From: SIAJ01 sp036266155
GTDB taxonomy: Bacteria; Planctomycetota; Planctomycetia; Gemmatales; Gemmataceae
Assembly (NCBI GenBank): GCA_036266155.1
Contig: DATANR010000301.1
Location: 1-12,063, forward strand
Reading direction: 5' to 3'
DNA length: 12,063 nucleotides
Shown here: in pieces, positions 1 through 6,354 of the stretch
Position numbering within the stretch: the stretch's first letter is position 1
Layout: every line of letters begins with the position of its first letter
Made by a program: the position numbers and the translations under genes
Notes under the pieces: model-generated
Told to the model about the DNA's origin: nothing
Database searches by the model: none
What the model saw: only the letters and a program-made list of their open reading frames with translations

Positions 1-65
1 ACCAGTTGGTGGGATGCCCTTGGGCTGGTGAATCTCGTTCGTCGGTACGAGGCGTTACAACCCAG

Positions 66-100
66 TTAGGAACCGCCGGATACGCAAGTACGTCCGGTGG
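66..100 (-). other. Stem-loop downstream of groEL
   Basis: Positions 73-80 pair with 93-100 (one G-T wobble). An inner three-pair stem (81-83 with 88-90) closes a short loop and leaves a two-base bulge. It lies beyond the end of groEL, next to a second, stronger hairpin at 104-135. No T run follows on either strand, so it is not a classic intrinsic terminator. It may protect the 3' end of the groESL transcript. The rest of 1-161 shows no gene. Confidence 0.3.
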
Positions 101-103
101 TGT

Positions 104-135
104 GGGAGGACGGCGGGGTAACCCCGCCTCCTACC
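104..135 (-). terminator. Strong GC hairpin after groEL, possible terminator
   Basis: Bases 112-118 (GGCGGGG) pair perfectly with 122-128 (CCCCGCC) around the three-base loop TAA. The stem extends outward past one bulged base: 107-110 pairs with 129-132, then after one mismatch 104-105 pairs with 134-135. The structure starts 27 bases beyond the groEL stop in the direction of groEL transcription, where a terminator is expected. There is no U-tract, so termination would need another factor, or the stem acts as a 3' stabiliser. Confidence 0.45.
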
Positions 136-161
136 CGATTCTGGCTAATTGCTAGTCGCTC

Positions 162-1799
162 TTAGTACATGTCGTCGTAGCCGCCGCCGTTGCCGCCCGA
201 CTTCTTCTCGCCTTCCTTCGGGGCGTCGGCCACCAGGGCGTCGCTCGTCAGGAGGAGGGTCGAAACGCTGGCGGCGTTTTGCAGGGCGCTGCGGACCACC
301 TTGGCCGGGTCGATGATGCCGGCGACCACCATGTCGACGTATTTGTCGGCACGGGCGTCGTAGCCGAAGGTCGTCGTGGCGTTGGCCAGCACCTTCTCGG
401 CGACGATGTTGCCGTCGGCGCCCGCGTTCTCGACGATCTGCTTGATCGGCGATCGGCAGGCCCGGACGACGATGTTGTAACCCACTTCTTCATCGTGCGT
501 CAGCCCGGTCGGCTTCAGCCCGTTGGAAGCGAGCAAGAGAGCCACACCGCCGCCCGGCAGGATGCCTTCCTGATTGGCGGCTCGGGTCGCGTGCATCGCG
601 TCCTCGACGCGCATCTTCTTCTCTTTGACTTCGCTCTCAGTCGCCCCGCCGACATTGATCTTGGCGACGCCGCCGGACAGCTTGGCGATCCGCTCGCTGA
701 GCTTTTCCTTGTCGTAGTCGCTGGTCGACTTCTCGAGCTCGCGCTGCACGCTGGCGACGCGGGCCTTGATGCCGTCCTTCGCACCCTGGCCTTCGAGGAT
801 CGTCGTGTTGTCCTTGTCGACCTTGATCTTCTTGGCCCGTCCGAGGTCGGTGATCTTCACGTTCTCGAGCTTCACGCCCAAATCTTCGAACACGGCCTGA
901 CCGCCGGTCAGGATCGCGATGTCTTGCAGCATGGCCTTGCGACGGTCGCCGTAGCCGGGGGCCTTGACGGCACAGACCTTGAACACGCCCGGCTGACGCA
1001 GCTTGTTGACGACGAGGGTCGCCAGCGCGTCGCCTTCGATGTCTTCGCAAATGATCAAGAGCGGCTTGCCCTGGCGGAGGACTTCCTCAAGCACGGGGGC
1101 CAGATCGCGGATCGACGTGACCTTCTTCTCGTAGACGAGGACGTAGGCGTCTTCGAGTTCGGCCTCCATCGTCTCCGGGTTGGTGATGAAGTACGGCGAC
1201 ACGTAGCCGCGATCGAACTGCATGCCCTCGACGAACTCGTGGCCCGTCTCGGTCGTCTTGCCTTCTTCAACGGTGAGCACCCCGTCCTTGCCGACCTTCG
1301 ACATGGCCTGAGCAATGATCTTGCCGATGGTGTTGTCGTTGTTGGCGGCGATGGTGGCGACGTTTTCGAGGTCCTGCTCGTTCTTGACCGGGATCGACAT
1401 GCCCTTGAGCTTGGCGACGATGTCCTCGACGGCCTTCTCGATGCCGCGCTTCATGAGCATCGGGTTGGTGCCGGCGACGACGGCGCGGAGGCCTTCGTTG
1501 TAAATCGACTCGGCGAGGACGGTCGCGGTCGTGGTGCCGTCACCGGCGACGTCGCTGGTCTTCGAGGCAACCTCGCGGACCATGCGGGCGCCCATGTTCT
1601 CGTACTTGTCTTCGAGTTCGATCTCGCGAGCAACGGTGACGCCGTCCTTGGTGACGGTCGGCGAGCCGAACGACTTCTGAATAATGACGTTCCGGCCCTT
1701 GGGCCCGAGCGTGACTTTGACGGCGCGGGCGAGTTTGCCGACGCCGCGCTTCATGGCCTCGCGGGCCTCTTGGTCGAATGCGATCTGCTTGGCGGACAT
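162..1799 (-). CDS. groEL: Chaperonin GroEL (Hsp60), 60 kDa subunit
   Basis: ATP-dependent cytosolic chaperonin. It forms double heptameric rings that encapsulate unfolded proteins under a GroES lid. The 545-residue length is normal for the family and the sequence is collinear with group I chaperonins throughout. Visible motifs are the nucleotide-binding loop VAGDGTTTATVL around residues 84-95, the Asp of RVEDAMHATRAA near residue 400 (equivalent to the ATPase Asp398 of E. coli), and the PGGG turn near 415-417. The ATG start has GAGG (complement of 1808-1811) eight bases upstream. groES lies 81 bp upstream on the same strand, the usual groESL operon. The C-terminus is unusual: in place of the common Gly-Gly-Met tail it has a short Gly/Asn stretch ending YDDMY. 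The identification is secure. Whether it is the housekeeping copy or an extra one cannot be told from this window. Confidence 0.98.
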   Translation of the reverse strand: MSAKQIAFDQEAREAMKRGVGKLARAVKVTLGPKGRNVIIQKSFGSPTVTKDGVTVAREIELEDKYENMGARMVREVASKTSDVAGDGTTTATVLAESIYNEGLRAVVAGTNPMLMKRGIEKAVEDIVAKLKGMSIPVKNEQDLENVATIAANNDNTIGKIIAQAMSKVGKDGVLTVEEGKTTETGHEFVEGMQFDRGYVSPYFITNPETMEAELEDAYVLVYEKKVTSIRDLAPVLEEVLRQGKPLLIICEDIEGDALATLVVNKLRQPGVFKVCAVKAPGYGDRRKAMLQDIAILTGGQAVFEDLGVKLENVKITDLGRAKKIKVDKDNTTILEGQGAKDGIKARVASVQRELEKSTSDYDKEKLSERIAKLSGGVAKINVGGATESEVKEKKMRVEDAMHATRAANQEGILPGGGVALLLASNGLKPTGLTHDEEVGYNIVVRACRSPIKQIVENAGADGNIVAEKVLANATTTFGYDARADKYVDMVVAGIIDPAKVVRSALQNAASVSTLLLTSDALVADAPKEGEKKSGGNGGGYDDMY

Positions 1800-1833
1800 C
1801 TCAAAAACCTCAGTGGTTGTGTTGGTAGATCAA

Positions 1834-1871
1834 ATAGGTCGTATAGGCCCCATGGGACCCATACGACCTAT
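1834..1871 (-). repeat. Perfect 11-bp inverted repeat in the groES-groEL spacer
   Basis: ATAGGTCGTAT at 1834-1844 is the exact reverse complement of ATACGACCTAT at 1861-1871. The 16-base loop contains CCCATGGG, itself a palindrome. In the mRNA this would form a hairpin between the groES stop (1881) and the groEL ribosome binding site (1808-1811). It could be a processing or attenuation element that sets the GroES:GroEL ratio, or a copy of a dispersed short palindromic intergenic repeat. No T run follows it. Confidence 0.6.
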
Positions 1872-1880
1872 GGTTTTGGA

Positions 1881-2177
1881 TCAGTCGATGATCGCGAGCA
1901 CATCTTCTTCGCGCATGATCAGCAGGTCATCGCTGGTCGCGAACTGCTTCTTGACTTCGTCACCCGCCCACGACGTGAACAGGATCGTGTCGCCGACCTT
2001 GACCTGCATGGCGGCGCGCTTGCCGTCCTTGTTCATCTTGCCCGGTCCGGTGGCCGTGACCTTGCCCTTCTGCGGCTTCTCCTTGGCGGAGTCCGGCAGA
2101 AGGATGCCGCCGGCCGTCTTCTCTTCGGAAGCCAGGCGCTGGACCAGGATGCGGTCGTCGAGAGGTTGCAGATTCAT
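1881..2177 (-). CDS. groES: Co-chaperonin GroES (Hsp10)
   Basis: Ten-kDa lid of the GroEL folding chamber, working as a heptamer in the cytosol. At 98 residues it has the usual family length. Recognisable parts are the N-terminal strand LQPLDDRILVQ, the mobile loop with the GGILLPDSA core (about residues 23-31) that contacts the GroEL apical domain, the GxVxATGPGK segment, and the final DDLLIMREEDVLAIID (normally ...EDDIL.I.E). The segment FTSWAGDEVKK replaces the more common F-x-K-Y-x-G-T/D-E turn. The ATG is preceded by GGAG about ten bases upstream. It is the first gene of the groES-groEL operon. The 219-bp leader has no recognisable CIRCE element, so HrcA-type control is not indicated here. 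Confidence 0.97.
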   Translation of the reverse strand: MNLQPLDDRILVQRLASEEKTAGGILLPDSAKEKPQKGKVTATGPGKMNKDGKRAAMQVKVGDTILFTSWAGDEVKKQFATSDDLLIMREEDVLAIID

Positions 2178-2212
2178 CGCAAAACGGCTCCGCCAACGAG
2201 GATTTCGAGTCT

Positions 2213-2239
2213 AAGTGCCGCCAATCTATGCAAGTGCCG
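2213..2239 (-). promoter_or_regulatory. Direct repeat in the groES leader, possible operator
   Basis: The octamer AAGTGCCG (plus strand) occurs at 2213-2220 and again at 2232-2239, 19 bases start to start, 36-63 bases upstream of the groES ATG. Same-face spacing near two helical turns would suit a dimeric regulator. The match is short and could be chance in GC-rich DNA. No convincing -10/-35 pair was found nearby. Confidence 0.2.
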
Positions 2240-2318
2240 TGCCCCGCTCCACCATTTGAGTTGTAAGTCGTTACGGATAGGCGGTTTGCAAATTGAATTC
2301 GCGATGCCGCTGAAGCAG

Positions 2319-2372
2319 CCCCTGCCAAGATTGCACGACAGCTGCCGAGAGCGGCTGTCGCTTTGGCAGGGG
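2319..2372 (-). terminator. Nested hairpin past the 3' end of the 2397-3197 gene
   Basis: CCCCTGCCAA at 2319-2328 pairs perfectly with TTGGCAGGGG at 2363-2372 (10 bp). Inside, CGACAGC at 2336-2342 pairs with GCTGTCG at 2354-2360 (7 bp) around an 11-base loop. On the minus strand the structure begins 24 bases after the stop of the upstream membrane-protein gene, so it probably ends or protects that transcript and separates it from groESL. No T run follows it, so canonical Rho-independent termination is not supported. Confidence 0.5.
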
Positions 2373-2396
2373 AATGGGAAGCATGAAGTTCGTAGG

Positions 2397-3197
2397 TCAG
2401 TTAACCAATATGCAATTCTTGAGAACGATCCCCCGTTGATTGATTTGTTCAACGCGTCCACGTATTGTCACGGGAGTGCCAATCTTTAACCGCCGCCGCA
2501 ATTCGCTTGTTTGACTGGTGGGAAAATTGCAGTTTACCACCCAATCACCGACAGCGTCGAGCTGTATCGTTGGGGGCGAATCGAGCTCCAATCGATAAAC
2601 CGTGCCGGTCAACTCGACAACGCGTCCCTTATAGTCGGCCTCGGCCTTTGCACGGTTAGTGTCCACCGCTGTGGCTAGGGCTGCGGCCGTCAAAGAGGGC
2701 GCTGCCGAATTCTTGATTACTTCCGCCTCCCGTTCGCGGATCTGGTTTCTCTCGTCCGCCACGTCGTCTAGCTTCTTCGTCACCCTGCCAACAACGACAA
2801 ACCAAACAATCGACAAGATGATGGCCACGGCTCCCGTGCTCAGACCGGCGATTGCCATTCCACCGCCTTGACGCCCGTTGCTCTTCTTGGCGATGACCAG
2901 CCCAATGGTCCCCAGGATGACGCCGATCAAACCGGGAATGAAGCCAAAGGTACCAACGCACGGCAGGACACCGATGATCAGCGCAATGATCCCGACGATC
3001 ATCGCGATAATGCCGACAACGTTGACCTGCCTCGTTTGCGCTTGTGACTTGCGCTTGCGGCGGGGCTGCTCGTCCTCATCATCGTCGTGCCGATTCGGCC
3101 GGCGACGAGTACGTGGGCGTTCGTCGTCCTCATCCTCGTCGTCACGGCGCCGACGCTTGCGTGGACGATCATCGTCGTCATCGTAATCGCGGGGCAT
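2397..3197 (-). CDS. Polyampholyte-tailed membrane protein with C-terminal OB-fold-like domain (paralogue 1)
   Basis: No named function is recognised. In order, the 266-residue product has: (a) residues 1-50, about three blocks of Asp/Glu runs alternating with Arg/Lys-Pro clusters; (b) three hydrophobic helices at about 58-79, 84-104 and 112-137, with a Gly/Ile-rich pattern and a conserved KKSNGRQ connector, resembling DUF4190-type membrane domains; (c) a charged segment at 138-162; (d) residues 170-266, a beta-rich domain with the pattern Y-x-G-x-V-V-E-L-T-G ... V-x-C-x-F ... L-x-x-G-x-x-V-x-I-x-G ... C-x-L, resembling tRNA_anti-like OB-fold domains. I chose the ATG at 3197 over an in-frame TTG at 3212 because the two paralogues also begin MPR. 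A membrane anchor with a charged cytosolic tail and a C-terminal ligand-binding OB fold is inference. Any nucleic-acid or oligosaccharide ligand is unknown. Confidence 0.85.
   Translation of the reverse strand: MPRDYDDDDDRPRKRRRRDDEDEDDERPRTRRRPNRHDDDEDEQPRRKRKSQAQTRQVNVVGIIAMIVGIIALIIGVLPCVGTFGFIPGLIGVILGTIGLVIAKKSNGRQGGGMAIAGLSTGAVAIILSIVWFVVVGRVTKKLDDVADERNQIREREAEVIKNSAAPSLTAAALATAVDTNRAKAEADYKGRVVELTGTVYRLELDSPPTIQLDAVGDWVVNCNFPTSQTSELRRRLKIGTPVTIRGRVEQINQRGIVLKNCILVN
3048..3197 (-). repeat. Acidic/basic block repeats in paralogue 1
   Basis: About three degenerate repeats coding for an Asp/Glu run, then Arg-Pro, then an Arg/Lys cluster. The DNA is rich in GAY codons (GTC/ATC triplets on the plus strand). 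The copies are shorter and more diverged than in the two paralogues further along, with Glu substitutions breaking the Asp runs. Confidence 0.75.
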
Positions 3198-3285
3198 TTG
3201 ATAGGTCCGCAACGGGCTGATCGATATTTGTCTTGTCCCGACTCGACGGCCGCCCGTTACGGCCGTCGAGTCAGCCGTGAACAGG

Positions 3286-4215
3286 TTATTGCACCAGAAC
3301 GCATGCCTCGATCACCGCGCCGCCTCCCAAACATTTGCCGCGGATGATGACGTTCATGCCCGGTTGCAACTGTCCGAGTTGAGCCCGAATGGCGGGGTCC
3401 TTCGCGAACTCGCAGTGTACCGTTTCGTCCTTCCCCGCTTTCAGGATGACGGTGTACGTGTCGCCCATGAAGTCCACCTCGTCGACGATGCCCGTGATCT
3501 CCAGCACCTTGTTCTTGTAAAGCGCGTCGGCTCGTTCCTCGCTATCCTCGTAAGCCTTGGCAAATTGAATTGCCGTGATGCGCAGCGACGCTCCCGCTTG
3601 CACTTCCGTCTTGGCCTTCGCCAGTTCTCTCTTGCGCTCCGCCTCTTCCTTCTCGTAGCGGGCCTGGCCTTCCTTGATGTCCTTCTGAATCTCCTTGACG
3701 GTCCGCGTGACGTTGATGATTGCAATGATCGCCAGCACGGTGGCGATGAGGCTAATCCCGGAACCAATGGCCGGGACGATGGGTGTCTGTCGGCCGTCGC
3801 TCTTCAGTGCCATCACAAGGCCGATGCCACCCAAGATCAGCCCGATGCCCGCGGGGATGATCGAGAACACGCCGAAGCACGTGAAGTACATCGACAGCGC
3901 GATGATCCCCGCCGTGATCGCGATCGAGCCGGCGACACCGACTTGTTGCGGCCTGGATTTCTTTTTGCGGCGCTTCGGACGCGGCTCATCGTCGTCATCA
4001 TCGTCGAGGGGCTTCCGCCGGCGAACTTTTGGCCGATCGTCGTCGTCATCATCGTCGCGGCTTGGCTTGCGCCGAACGGACGGCCGATCGTCGTCATCAT
4101 CGTCGTCACGCTTCGGTTTGCGGCGTGCGACGGGTCGGTCGTCGTCATCATCGTCATCCGCGGGCCGTCGGCGGCGCGGCCGATCATCGTCATCGTCGTC
4201 TTGTTTGCGAGGCAT
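3286..4215 (-). CDS. Polyampholyte-tailed membrane protein with C-terminal OB-fold-like domain (paralogue 2)
   Basis: Paralogue of the genes on either side; function unrecognised. The 309 residues run as follows: residues 1-87, five repeats of about 17 residues, each an uninterrupted run of six or seven Asp followed by RP and an Arg/Lys-Pro cluster; about 91-113, 115-137 and 146-168, three membrane helices including the shared YFTCFG and IIPAGIGL motifs and the KSDGRQ connector; 170-205, a strongly charged probable coiled coil (EIQKDIKEGQARYEKEEAE and on); 212-309, an OB-fold-like domain with Y-K-N-K-V-L-E-I-T-G, VHCEF, PGMNVIIRGKC and a final CVLVQ. This matches paralogue 1 strand for strand. 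No ribosome binding site is visible before the ATG. The bases around the start match those of paralogue 3, so the duplication included the 5' flank. There are 88 bp to paralogue 1 and 142 bp to paralogue 3. Confidence 0.88.
   Translation of the reverse strand: MPRKQDDDDDDRPRRRRPADDDDDDDRPVARRKPKRDDDDDDDRPSVRRKPSRDDDDDDDRPKVRRRKPLDDDDDDEPRPKRRKKKSRPQQVGVAGSIAITAGIIALSMYFTCFGVFSIIPAGIGLILGGIGLVMALKSDGRQTPIVPAIGSGISLIATVLAIIAIINVTRTVKEIQKDIKEGQARYEKEEAERKRELAKAKTEVQAGASLRITAIQFAKAYEDSEERADALYKNKVLEITGIVDEVDFMGDTYTVILKAGKDETVHCEFAKDPAIRAQLGQLQPGMNVIIRGKCLGGGAVIEACVLVQ
3955..4215 (-). repeat. Five ~51-bp tandem repeats encoding (Asp)6-7-Arg-Pro-basic blocks
   Basis: On the plus strand, runs of GTC/ATC triplets recur about every 51 bases. 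They encode Asp runs of 6, 7, 7, 7 and 6 residues, separated by RPRRRRPA, RPVARRKPKR, RPSVRRKPSR and RPKVRRRKPL. Near-identical Asp codons within each run, plus the repeat of the larger unit, make the tract prone to slippage and to recombination between units. All units keep the reading frame. Confidence 0.85.
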
Positions 4216-4357
4216 GGGAGGGGCCCACTTCAGTCGGGTGAATTGTCAATTTCAGACTATGTCTTCAGCGGGATCACGGAATCAGTCCGATCTCGATTTT
4301 CAAATCTCGCCGGTGAAAAATCAAATCGTCCCCCGTGGCGCTGTCAATCACTTCCTT

Positions 4358-4903
4358 TTAGTCGTCGTATCGGGACATACGATCTTCGTATCCCGCCTGA
4401 AATTCCCTGGCGGCCCGTACGCCACTCCCGATTGCCAGCACAGCGGCAAGGAGGCAAGCGGCCACGCCAATTGCGGGCAGGATCGGCGACTGTCGGCTGT
4501 TACTCTTTTGGGCCATGGCGAAGGCGTTCGCAGCCAGGTACAGACCGGCGCCTGCGGGGATGATGCCAAATGGCCCAAAGCACGTGAAGCGCATTAAGAC
4601 CGCAAAGATCGTCAATCCAATGGCAATCAAGCCGGCAGTATTAGCCGTTAGCGCCGTGGCTTTCTTCTTGCGGCGCTTGCGACGCGGTCGATCGTCGTCA
4701 TCCAAATTTCGTCGCCGCTTGATGGCCGGTCGGTCGTCGTCCTCCTCTTCATCGCGCCGGGGCTTGCGTCGCACGGCCGGCCGATCGTCGTCATCCTCGT
4801 CGCGCTTCGGTTTGCGGTGTGCGCTGGGCCGATCGTCGTCATCATCGTTCACAGGCCGTCGACGGCGCGGACGATCATCGGCGTCGTCTTGTTTGCGAGG
4901 CAT
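4358..4903 (-). CDS. Polyampholyte-tailed membrane protein lacking the OB-fold domain (paralogue 3)
   Basis: The third member of the family is 181 residues from the ATG at 4903. Residues 1-80 hold five acidic/basic blocks with more Glu and Ala substitutions than paralogue 2. Three hydrophobic helices follow at about 84-104, 109-131 and 140-160, with the shared RFTCFGPFGIIPAG and KSNSRQSPILPAIG motifs. The protein then stops after a short tail, REFQAGYEDRMSRYDD. The coiled coil and OB-fold-like domain of its paralogues are absent, and I see no OB-like remnant in the 142 bp after the stop. An in-frame ATG at 4969 would add 22 residues. I rejected it because the paralogues start at MPRKQ/MPRD and the flank identity covers the 4903 start. 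It could be a natural short form or a truncated duplicate. Confidence 0.8.
   Translation of the reverse strand: MPRKQDDADDRPRRRRPVNDDDDDRPSAHRKPKRDEDDDDRPAVRRKPRRDEEEDDDRPAIKRRRNLDDDDRPRRKRRKKKATALTANTAGLIAIGLTIFAVLMRFTCFGPFGIIPAGAGLYLAANAFAMAQKSNSRQSPILPAIGVAACLLAAVLAIGSGVRAAREFQAGYEDRMSRYDD
4664..4903 (-). repeat. Five acidic/basic block repeats in paralogue 3
   Basis: These are tandem units equivalent to those in paralogue 2, with Asp/Glu runs of four to seven residues separated by RPRRRRPVN, RPSAHRKPKR, RPAVRRKPRR and RPAIKRRRNL. Paralogues 2 and 3 share the unit number (five) and order, so the array was probably duplicated as a block and then drifted. Confidence 0.75.
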
Positions 4904-5042
4904 GGGAGGAGCCTGCCATGGGCGCGTGAATTGTGTGGTCAAGGTACTGGACGTCGAACGAATCGTCACGCCATCCGATGACTTGGCATGGCAGGCAAGA
5001 GCCTCTCGTTGCTTCGGCCTCCGCCAGCCGCGCTTTCGCCGT

Positions 5043-5048
5043 TACAAT
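5043..5048 (+). promoter_or_regulatory. Candidate -10 box close to the rlmN start
   Basis: TACAAT at 5043-5048 matches the sigma-70 -10 consensus TATAAT at five of six positions and ends only eight bases before the rlmN ATG. If used, transcription would start at or within a base or two of the ATG, giving a leaderless mRNA. No good -35 hexamer lies 16-18 bases upstream, and no Shine-Dalgarno sequence precedes the ATG, which fits a leaderless start. Confidence 0.3.
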
Positions 5049-5056
5049 GAACCCTT

Positions 5057-6136
5057 ATGAATCTGTTGGCCGCTGCCGGTTTGCATTTGCCGGCTTTCCT
5101 CGATCAGCCGCTGGAAGCCCTGCGCGCGTGGTTTGCCGAGCGCAATCAACCGGCCTTGCGCATCAAGCAGGTCCGCCGCTGGATCCTCGCGGCTCGGGCC
5201 GAGTCTTTTGAGCAAATGTCCGACGTGTCCCGAGAATTGCGCACCGAACTGGCTCAACACTTTGCACCGCTTGGCACGCGCATCGAACGGCATCTGCAAG
5301 CGGCCGACGACACGCACAAGTTGGTGGTGCGGCTGGCCGACGATCGCATGATCGAGTGCGTGCTGATCCAGGAGCCGCCGCGACGGACGGCGTGCATCAG
5401 CACGCAGGTTGGCTGCGGCATGGGCTGCGTCTTTTGCGCCAGCGGCTTGAACGGCGTCGTTCGCAACCTGACGACGGGCGAGATTCTCGAACAACTCGTG
5501 CGCTTGCGCAACCTGACGCCAGGCCCCGACGGTCGGTTGTCCAACGTCGTCGTCATGGGCATGGGCGAGCCGCTCGCGAATTTGGATAACCTGCTCGAAG
5601 CGCTCGAGATCGCCGGGCGCAAGGAGGGCCTCGGCATCGGCGCCCGGCACATCACGATTTCGACGGTCGGCTTGCCCGTCAAGATTCGCCAGCTTGCGGA
5701 GGTCGGCAAGCAATACCATCTGGCCGTGTCGCTGCACGCCCCGAATGACCGGTTGCGCACGCGCATTGTGCCGACGAATGACAAGACCGGCATCCCCGAC
5801 ATCCTGGCCGCGGCCGATGATTTCTTCGCAAAGACCGGCCGACAGGTGACCTACGAATACGTCCTCCTAGGTGGCCTGAACGACTCGACGCGCGAAGCCC
5901 GCGAACTCGCGACACTGCTGCAAGGCCGCAAAGCCCACGTGAACTTGATTCCCTTTAACGACGTCGAAGGCTTGCCCTACACGCGACCGACACCGGAAGC
6001 GCTGACGGCCTTCATCGACACATTGAAACGCGCCGGCATCAGCGTGAAGGTGCGCAAGCGCAAGGGCTCGGAGATCGACGCAGCGTGCGGGCAGTTGCGG
6101 CGGAAAGTGGAACAAGAGGTGGCGGCGGCGGTGTGA
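5057..6136 (+). CDS. rlmN: 23S rRNA (adenine2503-C2)/tRNA(adenine37-C2)-methyltransferase RlmN
   Basis: Radical S-adenosylmethionine enzyme that methylates C2 of A2503 in 23S rRNA and of A37 in some tRNAs. The 359-residue length is typical. The N-terminal small domain (about 1-95) carries the FEQMSDVSRELR stretch usual in RlmN. The radical-SAM cluster motif CxxxCxxC is Cys120, Cys124 and Cys127 (GCGMGCVFCAS). Both mechanistic cysteines are present: Cys113 in TACISTQVGC, equivalent to E. coli Cys118, and Cys344 in IDAACGQLRRKV, equivalent to Cys355. GMGEPLANLDN and the later LLGGLNDS and NLIPFND motifs are intact. These features fit RlmN. The resistance enzyme Cfr is a close relative with the same cysteines, so the split rests on overall sequence. 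The gene stands alone, divergent from the membrane-protein cluster. Confidence 0.96.
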   Translation: MNLLAAAGLHLPAFLDQPLEALRAWFAERNQPALRIKQVRRWILAARAESFEQMSDVSRELRTELAQHFAPLGTRIERHLQAADDTHKLVVRLADDRMIECVLIQEPPRRTACISTQVGCGMGCVFCASGLNGVVRNLTTGEILEQLVRLRNLTPGPDGRLSNVVVMGMGEPLANLDNLLEALEIAGRKEGLGIGARHITISTVGLPVKIRQLAEVGKQYHLAVSLHAPNDRLRTRIVPTNDKTGIPDILAAADDFFAKTGRQVTYEYVLLGGLNDSTREARELATLLQGRKAHVNLIPFNDVEGLPYTRPTPEALTAFIDTLKRAGISVKVRKRKGSEIDAACGQLRRKVEQEVAAAV

Positions 6137-6165
6137 TGGATGGAAGAGTCGTTCAACGTTTAGCG

Positions 6166-6184
6166 TTCGAGCCAACGGCTCGAA
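6166..6184 (+). terminator. Perfect 8-bp stem-loop downstream of rlmN
   Basis: TTCGAGCC at 6166-6173 pairs perfectly with GGCTCGAA at 6177-6184 around the loop AAC. It begins 30 bases after the rlmN stop, between convergent genes, and could serve either strand. A T-poor sequence follows (GGGATTCCTGTTT), so it is an imperfect intrinsic terminator. It may instead be a REP-like dispersed palindrome. Confidence 0.4.
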
Positions 6185-6206
6185 GGGATTCCTGTTTGAG
6201 TCGGGC

Positions 6207-6314
6207 ATGAGTGAGCGCGAAAACAACGCGGATGGCGATTGGCGGCCCTGGCGGTTTCCACGCGCGCGGGTGATCACGTTGCTCGCGTTCCTACTCATCG
6301 GCCGGGAATTGTAA
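6207..6314 (+). CDS. Possible 35-residue small protein or gene remnant
   Basis: The ORF begins ATG AGT GAG and encodes a polar Trp/Arg-rich N-terminus followed by the hydrophobic stretch VITLLAFLLIG, then REL and a TAA stop. It resembles the start of a single-pass membrane protein cut short. No convincing ribosome binding site precedes it (the nearest purines, GAGTCGGGC, are weak). It may be a real microprotein, the 5' stub of a decayed gene, or chance. Nothing recognisable. Confidence 0.2.
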   Translation: MSERENNADGDWRPWRFPRARVITLLAFLLIGREL

Positions 6315-6354
6315 TGATCGACTTAATTGCCGAACAACGTTTTTGAGACATGCC

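Noticed and set aside
2178..2396. CIRCE (HrcA) operator upstream of groES
   Set aside because: Only a one-base-deleted half-site (TTAGACTC on the minus strand, about 2207-2214) is present, with no matching second half nine bases away.
279..2489. 736-codon plus-strand ORF opposite groEL and groES
   Set aside because: It runs antisense through two certain genes, and its long open frame follows from GC-rich codon bias. It has no recognisable domain.
3955..4215. Regularly spaced repeats that look like a CRISPR array
   Set aside because: The spacing is a protein repeat unit, the 'spacers' are similar to each other and coding, and no cas gene is present.
3277..4563. 428-codon plus-strand ORF with Ile/Val/Ser-rich runs opposite the paralogues
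   Set aside because: The runs are complements of the Asp-codon repeats, while the minus-strand paralogues share conserved domains.
4904..4969. 22-residue N-terminal extension of paralogue 3
   Set aside because: The paralogues begin at MPR, and similarity of the 5' flank places the start at 4903.
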